DNA from: Fasciola hepatica
Lineage: Eukaryota; Platyhelminthes; Trematoda; Plagiorchiida; Fasciolidae
NCBI GenBank assembly: GCA_948099385.1
Contig: CANUEZ040000168.1
Location: forward strand, 1,613,501-1,677,500
DNA: 64,000 nt
Direction of reading: 5' to 3'
Made by a program: the position numbers and the translations under genes. Positions within the stretch are counted from its first letter, which is position 1. Each line of letters begins with the position of its first letter. The notes beneath the pieces were generated by a model. The model did not search any database. It was not told the DNA's origin and saw only the letters and a list, made by a program, of their open reading frames with translations. This document shows positions 12,738 to 24,085 of the stretch, one piece after another.

Positions 12738-13400
12738 TCAAAGCTTCCACGTTGATTTCTTTCCATTCGACGTCAATGGTTTGCTCAATACAATATCAAG
12801 AGCCTTGAGATATGAAATCATTCCTGTGGGAAACATTTTTTGAGCTATTCTCCTCTCTGCGCAGAAGCTGTTCATGTCTTTAGTTTGGCGAGTACTAGCT
12901 GAATCCCAGACACGTAGACCTCGTTGATCACCTCTCAAAACGAGAGGTAGCAGTAAATTGACCTACTTTCTCATAGGTGCTTGTGTACTTCAGGCCTCTT
13001 CGGTTGCAAGAGCATAAATACTGGAAATATGTTCCACCTTATCTTTCTTGTCCTTAGTGGTAACTGGAGGCCGAGTTTTCCTTCCGTTCAGATAAATTGC
13101 CAAAATACAGGTAACACGTGTCCTTTCGTGACTAGTGGGCAAGTGTAAACTGAAGATGCACCCATCCTGCAAAATGCCGGCTAACATCCCTAGCCCATGT
13201 TGTAGTTGGTATTTAGAAACGTCTATTACATCAACGAAGTGCTTGAATGCAAGTGCACATTTAATAACTTCAGTATCTTCCAGCTTCAACGGTTTTGTCG
13301 ATCCTCTCAAAGACAACTTGATCGCTGAAGAAAGTCAGCCAGTCAGTGTTGTGACGCTCTGAATCCTCTTGGGGTTGTTTTAAAATGTGGTGCCATTGCA
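12738..13400 (-). pseudogene. pogo/Tigger-type DDE transposase pseudogene
   Basis: Read on the - strand, the region shows in order: LSLRGSTKPLKL (end of the helix-turn-helix/linker part), about 60 degraded residues, TSHERTRVTCILA followed by GRKTRPPV (the conserved HEKTR...LAA..DGTK..P core between the first and second D of DDE_1), then VWDSASTRQTKD (second catalytic D; VWDSFRAH in intact relatives) and FPTGMISYLKALDIVLSKPL (the third-D block, PGGMTSYLQPLDV-like). A deletion and two stops separate the blocks between 12939 and 12990. Upstream, 13400-13700 holds only weak traces. Pogo/Tigger elements move by cut and paste at TA sites; this copy cannot encode an active enzyme. Confidence 0.8.
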
Positions 13401-13700
13401 AGAAAAAGTCTTTGGACATCAGCTTTGCACGTAATCAAAGTCTTGCTCTTCTGTCAGCAATCTACTCATAGATGAAATCTCCCAGTTCAGAAAGTAATGA
13501 TTGGCCACCTGATCCACGCTTTCACTTCCTAACATTTTCTTCTTCCACTTGTTGACTGAAGTTACTGTATTCTGCTCTCTATTTTTAGACCATTCTTAGA
13601 TCAAGCATATTCTCCTCACAGAAAGCCACAAGATTCGTGCCCCGGGAGTATTTAACCATTCCTTTTTTTCGTGGACAAAACAGCTTTCTTTTTGCCCTCA

Positions 13701-16490
13701 CTTGAACGTGATGACAAAGACAAAGACGAACCGAAACTGCTGGTTCTAGAACTATACTTCGTTATTCCACTCTAGTGATGCATTCAGTTATCATCCACAT
13801 CCGTTTATTATAAATTACACGCCAGTAGCGCCTATGTCTTGACTGGTCAACGGACAACGAGGGGCACCAGGCCTGACTGTCTATTCTACGTAAAATAATT
13901 ATGGATCTCGGTTATCGCAAAATGGATCTAACCCGTGATGAAAAAGCGCATTTGGTCTAATTGAACGCTTCAGGTCACCTGTTACATCTTTCTTGCAATA
14001 ACTGAGACCTGTAAATTGTTCACGTCGAGCGGACATTCAGGCCTGACCAACTTGACCAACAAAACCGTCAAGACAAGTCAGCTGAGCCATGCCGCAGTTG
14101 ATGCACCGTTGACTCGGCAACCAAAACGGCTTGCACGAAAGTAGAAAAATATCCGACTCGCTCGCGATAACACCCGCAAACATTCAGTATGCTCGTCTAC
14201 ATTCCCGAAAGCTAAGATAAGCTTACGCAAGCAACCGGTCTTACTGATTTCTCCTTTTTTTCGTGACGCATTTTCATGCTATGAACGCCTAACGGATTAT
14301 TTTACTCATTAGTGTGGCTTGTGAAACCTCGTGGAGAATAAAAACAATTTTGTTATGGTAAGTTTTCCGCCTTTCCCTCACTGACTGGTGTAGCTCTGTA
14401 TAATCCATATTTATCAAAAATGAGCTGACTTTTGAACGGAGTGTGAAACAAAACACAGAGTCGAATAAAAAAAACATATTCATGACACTTGAGAGGGCCG
14501 ACGAAAATGGTGCCGTGCCAACCCCAAGCTGAATTCCAGTGTCTGTGATACAAACCATCAACCCCAATCAAAATCCAACTCCTCTTTTGATGTTGATTTG
14601 AGTGAACCCTCCTTGTACCCATTACTCCGTCCTCGGAAATGTGCAATGAGTCAGGTGGAATTTCTGCGGGCCCCGCTTAATTTTATCTGTTTTATTCAAG
14701 CGTTAGACTTCCCGAATCGCTCCTAATTTGGCAGACTTTTCTATTCACTATAGATTCTGGCGTAACTTACCGTGTCTGGAGAATTTTCCACATCAAACCT
14801 GTCTCAAAGAACAACTATTACCCTTATCGCACGATATCCTGTACTCTGCGTTGATGAAAGTGTTTGCTACTTTAAACTCTAACTATTTGGACACGCATAT
14901 TTATCATATTGACTAAAGACAGTTCGCCCATAAACCTTCACTGTTGACCAGTGAAATATACGTTATTTATCAGTCCTTCTGCCTCTGTTCTTTATCTCCT
15001 TGACCATATTTTTAGGCTGACATTCTTTGACCATGTCATCGATTCCAACTTGGATAATTTATTCTCGTGACTTTCACTCTTTATCAGGTAAGTAAAGGCG
15101 TTCATTAGCTTGACTAGACCTGAGTGGATAAATAGCTGAGTACAGAGAAACGTTCGGTTTGTAACTCACATAAGTCACTTGATTCCGAACTGTTTTACCT
15201 ACTGAGTATTATGGAAGTAGGTTAAAGTATATTTGGAATAACATTGGTGCGCATAATGTGGTCCGTGGTTTTTTTCATCTAGGGAGACGATTAAATAGTA
15301 CGCTTGACCACAAACCTACTGAGATTTATGCAGCGCGGTGATTTCTTATGCGGCCGTTTATGTCAAAATTTTCGTATGCACACTGTGTTGTTTCATCGCT
15401 ATACTGGCTGAGCCTGAGCCCCGAGTTCTCGTCTCATTCACCAATACGCTGACTGAATCGGCAGATCAATCATGGGAGTGACACAACAACCAAGAGATCA
15501 TGTGAAGAATCACGAAGGCCGCGAATGTCTCTATTAATTTTACAGAGACTTTGACAAATACTCTAACATGTACCAGTCAAGTCTGCTGGTATTTGCAGAT
15601 TCCAAACAACCGTGCTTTTTTCCATTCCATTAAATCTACTGTTCGAGTGCTGTCGGCAAAATGCAACTGCCATTTCTTTGCCTGGTCTCCGGCTTTGTAC
15701 CTACACTAGTAAGGACTACCATGAAAACCTTGAAATTCTATGAAAGCACAATTCTATAGCTGTCATTCTCCCTAGAAGTTATCATATATGATGCACTTTT
15801 ACCGAGTCCCACATGGGAACAACCCCTCGATGGGTAATATTGGGGAACCCACACTCACGCTAATTCTACATTGAAAACATTTATCGATCGCTGACTTTGG
15901 AAGAGAGCAGCTCTTTTCTGACTACAATGGTTATCTTATCCGCCGGGGCCTACATGCAACCAAAAAGTAACAGATTGCTTACAGAGCTTCAGGGCTTGAT
16001 CAGTTTCAGTGGTAGATGTGAATTGTTTTTTGAATGATTCTTCTTGCAATGCGGATGTTCGATTCACCTTTGGAAATTCGGGGAAGCACTGAACTACTGG
16101 GCAGCAGCTCATGCATTTTTGACGTGACAAAAGCTAACGAGAGCCAACTTAGATAGCCTATCGCTTTATGTGTGGAACTAGTATTATGATATACAAGAAG
16201 TGCGGGACAGTAGTTCGGGCAATATCGATCATGCATTAGAACATTAAATCCAATAAAATAAAGCGGAAAAACTAACTGGCATCCAATCTGCATAGTCACT
16301 CATGGCAAATGCTCTAGCACGTTATGTATGCCTGTACGTCTCTTTTGGTTTCTTCTGCTCCTCCCGTTTGACTTCCTCATATCCTTATCCGCGTCAGTAC
16401 CCCCAATACTGCTGATCACACATCTACTCTCGACTAGCATATAACATTCCACCATACTGGTAATTTGGCACATCGGTCTGGTTCGAGTCA
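13701..16490. other. unassigned stretch
   Basis: I recognise no gene, transposon domain or tandem array here. The longest open frames (about 95 residues, - strand, 14289-14646) overlap in two frames and match nothing I know. Confidence 0.35.
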
Positions 16491-16492
16491 CT

Positions 16493-16735
16493 TCAGTTCA
16501 GTTTATTCAACCAATAACCTCGTTTGTCTGTGCTTTGGTTTTGGTTGCTACCTCGCGTAGTTGTCGATTTGAGGACAGATTGAATAGGAGCATTAGGTGA
16601 AAATAACAGGTGGAAATCACGAAAACAAACGAAGGGTCTTAAAGTACGTACGTCACCGGCCGCGACACCTAGCCGTGCGACCTAATGTTCTTAGCTATCT
16701 GGCAGGCTGGTCTCGTGGACCCCAACTCCCGGGTT
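16493..16735 (-). mobile_element. RTE-like LINE, 3' terminal fragment (copy A)
   Basis: The - strand carries the last coding residues (weakly, the position of WGPHDPP...W in better copies) and the 3' UTR ending GTAGCAACCAAAACCAAAGC...AATAAACTGAACTG. The same terminal sequence ends the RTE fragments at 22020, 23836 and, on the + strand, 35695. Severe 5' truncation fits target-primed reverse transcription. The truncated end abuts a SINE relic at 16735. Confidence 0.7.
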
Positions 16736-16860
16736 CGAGTCTCAGTTTGACACCTAATGGATGTGAATTGTTGATGATTCCTTATAAGCACGTTCATAAA
16801 ACAGTGTCCAACTGTTTAGTATTCACGACAGAATTTATGAATACGGAGATGGATTTCACA
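16736..16860 (+). repeat. SINE family 2 relic
   Basis: A B-box-like CGGGTTCGAGTCTCAG is followed by GAATTGTTGATGATTCC, AAAACAGTGTCCAACTG and a tail. These are degraded equivalents of the B box, hammerhead core and cleavage region of copy 1. The core is mutated to TTGATGA and AAAAC, so a working ribozyme is not expected. Confidence 0.45.
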
Positions 16861-19800
16861 GGCCTAATTCCGCTTAAAGCCCATACATCGTGGTTATTTT
16901 ACACTGACTTGCCTACTAACAGGTATTGAAATAGTAAGTTGCAAGTTTTAACTACTACCGGGTGTTTACGGACCATTTGAACTCACAGTACCGTGTTTCA
17001 GTAAATTCCCAATGGTGAGCACGGATACTGCACAATGAACAACACAGCACAGTATCATTATACAGCTGAAAATCCTCATTTACATGATACAATCAATGTA
17101 TATTTCTGGTTTCATGGAGGAAGAGAGAGAGGAGAGCGTAATTAGTTACATTCTCCCGTGTCACCACTCGCGATAACATAGACCCACTTGGAAGACGAAA
17201 CAATTATGTTGCTAGCAGTACACGTAGTCATTTATTCATTGAATACAAGTTGTCTAAAAGTAGGTGCAGCCATTTTGGTAGCTGATTAGCAAAATAAAAC
17301 AATGGAAATAGCCGAATTTCTTATATCTAATCGGAAGTGAGTGCCATTCGGAGTGTATCGAGAGGCAGATAAAGGAACGAGACTCTATGCGATATTCAAA
17401 TCTACACCTTCCAAAATTTTTACGGCGCTACTGGAAGGTTTTATGGGAAATCAGCAATTCCGTTGCCGCTATCTCAAGGTAAATTACCACGTGAACGATT
17501 CCGGGATAACAGCCGTAAGCAACAAAGCATCGTCAAACCTCAACGGCACCACTACCACTGTCACTTATAGATGGAACGGAGACCCAATACTACCTCCTGT
17601 CATACACGCATTTAATCAAATGCATACACTGACTTGAATTTGTGACACCAAGACCATTCCATTATAAACCTACCTAGATAAAGTTTACTAGCGGTAACCA
17701 GCACGTCGGCTGGTCGCAGGCCTTTTGGATATCTGAACATTCGGACATCATATGTATGAAAATGTGAAAATCTAGAATTCGAATGGAATTACAGCACTCA
17801 CTGGCCATTTTCCTTACATTATTCAGGTGAATACCAAACCAGTTTGCATCATTGATTCAGAAGCGCGGATGGTCATTCAGTTCGTATTTTAACGTGCAAA
17901 AGGAGCTAATTGTGGTTAGTGGGAGGAATGCTCCCTCTTTAGCTGTTGGAAATTACGAAAACACAATGAATAAGCCTCATGGAAAACAATCAAACGTGAA
18001 CGGGGCCGTCCTGTGAAAGCAGATTTGTTAGCTGGAGTGACAAGTGACTAAAGTCGGCGAGGAAGATGCGAGTACATGGATATACACACAGCAATTTTTT
18101 AAATGAAAAGCATGCGAATAGCGGTATGATACGGAAGGGCGAGTTGTAACCCCTTCGGTTTGCCTATGTCGAAGGGCCACAAACAGTGACGAGTAATGTC
18201 TGAAGCGAAAGACCTTGCGTGTGACGCGATACAGAACAGAGAAATAGACATAGCTCTGTCGCCGAATAAATGTAGTGGGTTGACACATTGAATTCAACAA
18301 GGAACAATGGAAAGGCAACATCCCAATCACGTGTATAAGTGGGTATGGTAATGCAAGACGACGGAAAGAAATTTCGCGGGGACAGTTGGTGTGGGTCTAC
18401 AACAGGGTAAACGTTGATGTTCGAATGAGACGGGAAGCACCGCAATTTTCCACTCATATGATTTCTGGTAACTCAGACATAGATACGAACCTGTTTCAAG
18501 TCTATATACCCCAACCGGGATAGAGCTGCTTAATCAAACGAGTACATATTGGCCAGTCGTTTTCAATTTACTGACTCTTGATTAATTGTGATAACATTCA
18601 GGAATTTATTGTCATCTAAATGACCTTTGTGGCCGATAAAGTAAATACACCACCTACGGCATCCGAAGCAGAACCGAATCAGCCGAGAAAGTGCCAAGTA
18701 TTTGATGATTCCAGTATTTTTCTAGCTGTTATTTTTCGCTTCACATGTACCACACGAGTTGTCGAGCAAACGCTAGTAAATGATAGCGAACTTAGCGATT
18801 CTCTTCTCACAAATTCCATATCAGTTGCTCCAAAAAATTGTTCCACTCAACTAAACATTTTTGGTCTGGAAACTAACAGTTAGCACCTCGGATACTAGAA
18901 CCCGCATCATAATAGGGATTACAGGCTTGTGCAATCAACCCTCATGAATTATTAGCCTTTATGCAGTTATGACACTGATATTTTATATATTGGACAAGTG
19001 GTTATTACTTTGTCATAGATCACTCACAAAGCACATCGATTTACCCAATTTTCATTGTAGAACGGTTTTAGTCTTCATCACACACCAGGTACAATGTTCG
19101 AATCCCGACACTGACAACGATAACGCCTGAGTCGTTACATACACCTGACCTGTTGAGACCTTACTCGGTACGCCACTTCATGACCCCCACGATCACAGTT
19201 GCTAGTAACCCTATGCAAATGCATGAAGGAAAAATCAATATGACTTATAGTTAATAGAATCAAGGCATTTTACGAAGATTGGTAACGACCAACGAATGCA
19301 ACAGACTGGTGTGCAACCAACGTGTTGATCTGGTGGTCACCTCATTCTGGCCAACCCTCCAAGGCACGGATAGGAACGATAGACGTCTAGGAGGCGAACG
19401 GGAAACATTCAATATCCCAGAGGCGTGTTCGCCACTTTCTTGGTCAGATGGCGACTGTGTACATTGAACAAACATCCAACCCTTTTCAGTTGTGAAGAGA
19501 TGTTTCTTCTGATACAACCAAAGACTGCAGCGCAACTTTACAAATAATCCCTAATCAGTGACTTATTGGTTAGGAAGAAAATAGTTTGCTTACGTTGGTT
19601 CCCTATCATTGAATAATTCAGAAATACTGAACGAGTCACCTTTATTAGAGCGATCATCCGTTTCTAGACAATCCGGTAACGGGTGAAGAATTAAACTAAG
19701 AATGGTAGCAGTTTATACCATTCCCCAGTTTACTGAGATGGTCATAATGGATTGTAAGCAAACATACAGTTCAATCGATAGGACAATCCTTCTATCGACC

Positions 19801-20048
19801 AAAAGGAGATTGGTGTACTTCCCGTACTCTACTTTTGCTGATTACCTATCGCGGTCGCAGCGATGCGTCACACCCATACACCTGTTCAAATCTCACCGAA
19901 AACGACAATGTTTTTGACAATTGCATCAAATATGTGCAGATGTAAAGCTGGAGGCGAACACTCCGGAATCCAGAGACTCGGCTTTCTATTTCGTTTTTGA
20001 ATCCCACCTAAATAGTCTGAATAGTCAAACAGTCATGGTCTCATTAGG
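16861..20048. other. unassigned stretch
   Basis: No recognisable gene. Open frames at 17341-17637 (+, about 98 residues) and 18028-18330 (-) lack known motifs. A B-box-like GTTCGAATCCC at about 19094 has no convincing A box upstream. GC-richer blocks at 18.1-18.4 and 19.3-19.45 kb may be old repeats. Confidence 0.35.
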
Positions 20049-20176
20049 GACAAGACGCCGGAGATCGAACAATTGTTTTCAATGAGTCCTATACGTGCTC
20101 TCACAATGCATATGGGTGAGGTAAGAGCACGTATAGGATTCATTGAAAGCATTTGTTCGCTCTCCAGCGTCTTGTT
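20049..20176. repeat. Long inverted repeat (56-bp arms, 16-nt loop)
   Basis: Left arm 20049-20104 and right arm 20121-20176 are reverse complements with about 7 mismatches. The perfect core of each arm includes TCCTATACGTGCTCT. The loop is AATGCATATGGGTGAG. It is non-coding. It could be a foldback/MITE-type element, or the transcript could form a long microRNA-like hairpin. No transposon termini or target duplication is obvious. Confidence 0.85.
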
Positions 20177-22019
20177 CTTAATTCCATCTAACACGGACTA
20201 GGAAAGCGAGAAGAAGCTCCTTGTTACTACCCGTTCAGTTGACCTCATTCAACCATAAACCTTCTACTTTTGTGCGCTGATTTTTGTTACGATCCTGCAG
20301 CATGGTTCAAATTAGGGCAGCGTACAACCAATCAAGGGTGACTGAATTGCGGAAGATTCATATTTATATATAGGATGTGGTTTTGATCACTGTTAGGTGT
20401 ACCGCATACACACATACACACAATGTAGTGTTGAAAACAACATGACGCAACAATCTGCGAGCGTGAGAGCGTACAAGTGAGGCGGAAAACAGTGATAAAG
20501 AAGCAGTGGTAGAACTCACATTACCGAATTGGGAAACGAATAAGCTAAATGGGTGGCGGGACGGTGTTGAGCACACAATGAGCAGTGCACACAACGAAGC
20601 ACGCTAGATCAAGAAATAACTAGATGTCGTTACTACTGACCGACGGAAGCAAATCAATCTAGCGTTCGTTTATGTGTATAAAAGAACCTCTTGTGTACTT
20701 GAGTGATCTTCACCTTCGATGATGTTAGCAAAACGTAATATTTGACCCCAATTCCGATAAATTGAGTCTAGAAAATATAGATAATCAGAGGAAAGAATCC
20801 GAAAATCAAAACGGAGTGCAGAAACGGGTGGTCGAAATCCTTTTGAAGGGAAACATGCGGCATTTCAACATGGGGCGCAATCAACGAAGCGGAAACCGAC
20901 CAATACGAATCTTGTTGTTGTGCTAAGCAGTAAACAGGTGGGAAAATAGCAAGGCGAATAGATTCGTGACGTCTCGGATGACCAGGGTTAAGGATAAACT
21001 GGAACACATAGAGGAGTGTAGAGCAAGAGTCAATAAATAGAACTCAAAATGGACCAAAAACGGGTCGATGGTCGACGTATACCGAACCGAAGAGCCGCAA
21101 AAGAAGATAGGACAGGTATGGCCAGACGAAATTCATCATGAAATGTAAATGCAGGGAATCACAACGCAGCTAGCAGTGTTTGAGTCTGTTCTCCGGGCCT
21201 GTGTGTATGTTTCTAGGATGTGGGGGTTTATTCCGTTTATCACGAACAATGCAAATGTGGGGTCACTGTGAGGAAAAACACAGGAAAAGCAAAGTGAGTC
21301 GGAATACGGTAATCGTTGTGATTATCATCATCTGAGCTGCACTGTAAAAAGCTTTACCGGGTTCGTAAATAAGGTGATAAATAGGATAAACATTTGTAAA
21401 TTACTCACCGGTTTCAAAGAGCCACAGTCAGTGGATAGCGTACTCACATTGTCAGCAAAGAAATGCCGGGGGGCGACGCTGATGATGACCAGGTAGGCGG
21501 TGAAATCAGATACATCTTGCTTACCTCCAAATTTACGGTCTTGGTTTTCGGATGGCAGAGGATATTCGGCCCGATGAGATTTGATTCCCCCCCCCCTTCC
21601 CCGGATACAAACACGTGAATTGGCCACTACAAGTAACTATTGACGGTTTCAATTTCCCTCAATTAATTAATTCAGACTCATCGACAAACTGAACAATGTA
21701 ATTCTTTCTCGGATGTGCTATGATCGATCTCAAATCTCATGTTTGCAATACCGTGCGTTTCGCACTTTCCGAGAGACCTGAACTATAAACGTAAGTATCC
21801 AAATATGCTTGCTTCCTTTTCAATATGTAAAAATAATGCTACAATATTTCAAGAAGTTGATCGCGACCAATTAGGGGCTACTGGCTGGAGCAACTGACCG
21901 GGTCGAACTGCTGTAAAGTCCACCATAATGATCGTTGGACCAACATCGGTCAACTAGGACAGATATCCGGCGGGTGACCAACCATCAATGGTACATCAAC
22001 TGCGGGCAATAAAAGTTCG
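20177..22019. other. unassigned stretch
   Basis: No recognisable gene. The - strand between 21.4 and 21.6 kb has two exon-like segments ending at GTAAGC and GTGAGT donor-like sites, but the protein fragments match nothing I know and the frames do not join clearly. This is one place where a 3' exon of the clathrin-assembly gene might hide; I cannot show it. Confidence 0.3.
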
Positions 22020-23835
22020 CTCCCGGATCAGTTTTTTCATTCATCAACCTCGTACTTCTGCGCCCTGGTTTTGGTTGTTATCTTTCAGCCTCGTCGAGTA
22101 AAGAGTGAAATGAATAGAATCATAAACTGAAAAAGACCCAAAGTAGTAAGCAGAAATCATCAACTAAAGCACAAAAAGAATAGAAGTATGAAGTGAAAAA
22201 GATCCAAAGAAGAAGAAATAAGCGGAAATCAAGAGGGCAAGGAAAGAGTTAAAATGCAGCTACGCCACTGGCCGTAGCACCCTGCCATATCATTTAATGT
22301 CTCCAACCACTTAATAGGTGGGTCATGTGGACCCCAACCTGGAAGTCTAACACGTCCTACGTGTTCAAGTCCACTAGTCAGGGTTTTCATACCCTTCTTC
22401 CATGTCATGAACTGACCACTTCGACCTATCTTTTAACCACTACTTGCCTCGGAGAACAGCGCAGGTCAGGGAAGTCGATCGATGGGCATGCGTACCACGC
22501 ACGTCCCGACCATCTTAACCTGTTCAGAATCAGTATTTGATCCAAAGACGGTCCTCCGGTTCTCAACATCTTACATCTAACTTCTACATTGCTGGTACAA
22601 TGTTCCCATCATACTCGGGCATGCCTACGGAGACATCGATTCTCAAACACCGACAGTCTTAGCCTACCTTCTACTTTTAACGGCCATGTTTCTGAACCGT
22701 GTGGAAGAACAAACCCAACCAACGAAATGTGCAATTAATCCTTAACAGACAATCTGATGTCGTCTCGGTGAGCCGAGTTGTCGTCTTCTGGTTTATCGTA
22801 CCGGGCTGGAGTGATCAGAGTATCAAGCTCAGGTTGAGTGCGCAGGTTTTCCATTCAAATCGTGGAGAAGAACCCGTTGGTTATAACAGCGCCACAGATG
22901 ACGGGGGTTAGCAAAAGCCAAACGCGCCTTCCGTATTCGTGATGATGCTTCATTCGGTATTTGTCCAACTAGTTAGATGTAATTATCCAGGTAGCCAAAT
23001 TCATCTACTTCAGCTAGAGTTTCCCCTGCCAACACGAAATTTGGTGTGGAGCCAACCCAGTCCCGCAACAGTATCTTACACTTGGAGGGTACAAAACGCA
23101 TCCCAAACATTGCTACACTGTCGTTTATGCTATCTGAGAAAGCTTGCAGCTTACCTAAATCTTCACTCAGAAGAAAAATATGGTCCGCGTATTCCAGGTC
23201 AGACAATTTACTGTCTGAGCAAGGATCGATGCCACTACTCTTACACGAGGACAGGGCTATCTCAAGAATTATTTCAATTACCAAGTTGAAAAGAAAAAGG
23301 AAAGAATAGTCCCGGCGAGCAGTTTGGATACGATACTTACCAAGCTAGTTCCTCTGTCATTTCCACAAAAGTACCTGTCACTTTTCTTGTACACTGGAAA
23401 ACCGCCGATTCACACCATTTCGTGGGAATCGGTTCAATATCCCAAATTATCCGGGGAAGTTTTGTTATTTCCGAAACCAAAGCTTCACCTCCATCCTTCA
23501 AACATGATGGAATCAACCCATCCGGTCTAGCGGTTTTACATCTTTTCCAGTAGCCTGTTTCCAGCACCACCTCATATTTTGATAGCGGAACGGTATCTAT
23601 TTGCATCTTCTCTCTGGCATGTATATTCGGAAGGTCCAGTGTTAAAATGGGTCAACTGAATTGTTCCTTAAGATGCTCCATCCAACGATCCGGACAATGC
23701 CCCTGGGAGTGAATCAGTGATCCGTCGGATTCCCTAATTAACTCACTTACACCGGATTTCCGTGCATCGGTGCCCTTTATTCAAACGGAAAGGCTGGAAG
23801 AATTTTCAATGAACGCCGCCTTTTCCATTTCCCTC
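22020..23835 (-). mobile_element. RTE-like LINE (copy B), 5'-truncated and internally deleted
   Basis: On the - strand, from 23835 downwards: REMEKAAFIENSSSLSV, a WMEHLKEQF block, KTARPDGLIPSCLKDGGEAL (RT finger motif), then after a deletion around 23290-23330 the palm: EIILEIALSS, LEYADHIFLLSED (YADD degraded to YADH) and FVPSKCKILLRDW. The thumb follows (RLRWSGRAW near 22510), then TWKKGMKTLTSGL, WGPHDPP and a C-terminal WRSC block, and a 3' UTR with the family terminus near 22020. About 120 RT residues are missing, and stops and frameshifts are frequent. The element is dead. Its truncated 5' end directly abuts copy C. Confidence 0.85.
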
Positions 23836-24085
23836 AGCTCAGTTCCAGTTTATTCAACCAATAACCTTGCATCTCTGTGCTATGGTTTCGGTTGCTACCT
23901 ACCAGCATCGTCCAGTAAACGACGGAAAGGATAGGAGCTTAGTGATAAAGATTCAAAAAAGTCAAAGTATCAGGCGCAAATCAAGAGGACAAGGGAAGAG
24001 TCTGAATGAAACTACGCCACTGATGGAGACACCCAGCCATATCACTTATTGACTCCAAACCTTTTGGCAGGCGGATCATGTGGAC
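23836..24085 (-). mobile_element. RTE-like LINE, 3' terminal fragment (copy C)
   Basis: The - strand reads GPHDPPAKR...SDMAGCLHQWRSF with one frameshift, then a 3' UTR that ends in the same terminal block as copies A and B (AACCAATAACC... on the + strand). Only the last 250 bases of the element are present, as expected for 5' truncation. It lies head to tail with copy B. Confidence 0.75.

Noticed and set aside
16690..16745. A-box-like TGGCAGGCTGG and B-box-like GGTTCGAGTCT that could suggest a single tRNA head.
   Set aside because: The TGGCAGGCTGG part matches the RTE 3' coding end on the opposite strand (equivalent of WGPHDPP), so the two boxes come from two abutting elements.
21478..21512. 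CTGATGATGACC...GTGAAATC as another hammerhead core.
   Set aside because: No stem I complementarity and no GAAAC in the right place.
22330..22400. tRNA-like GTGTTCAAGTCCAC.
   Set aside because: It lies within the RTE coding region (TLTSGLEHVGRVRLPGWGP on the - strand).
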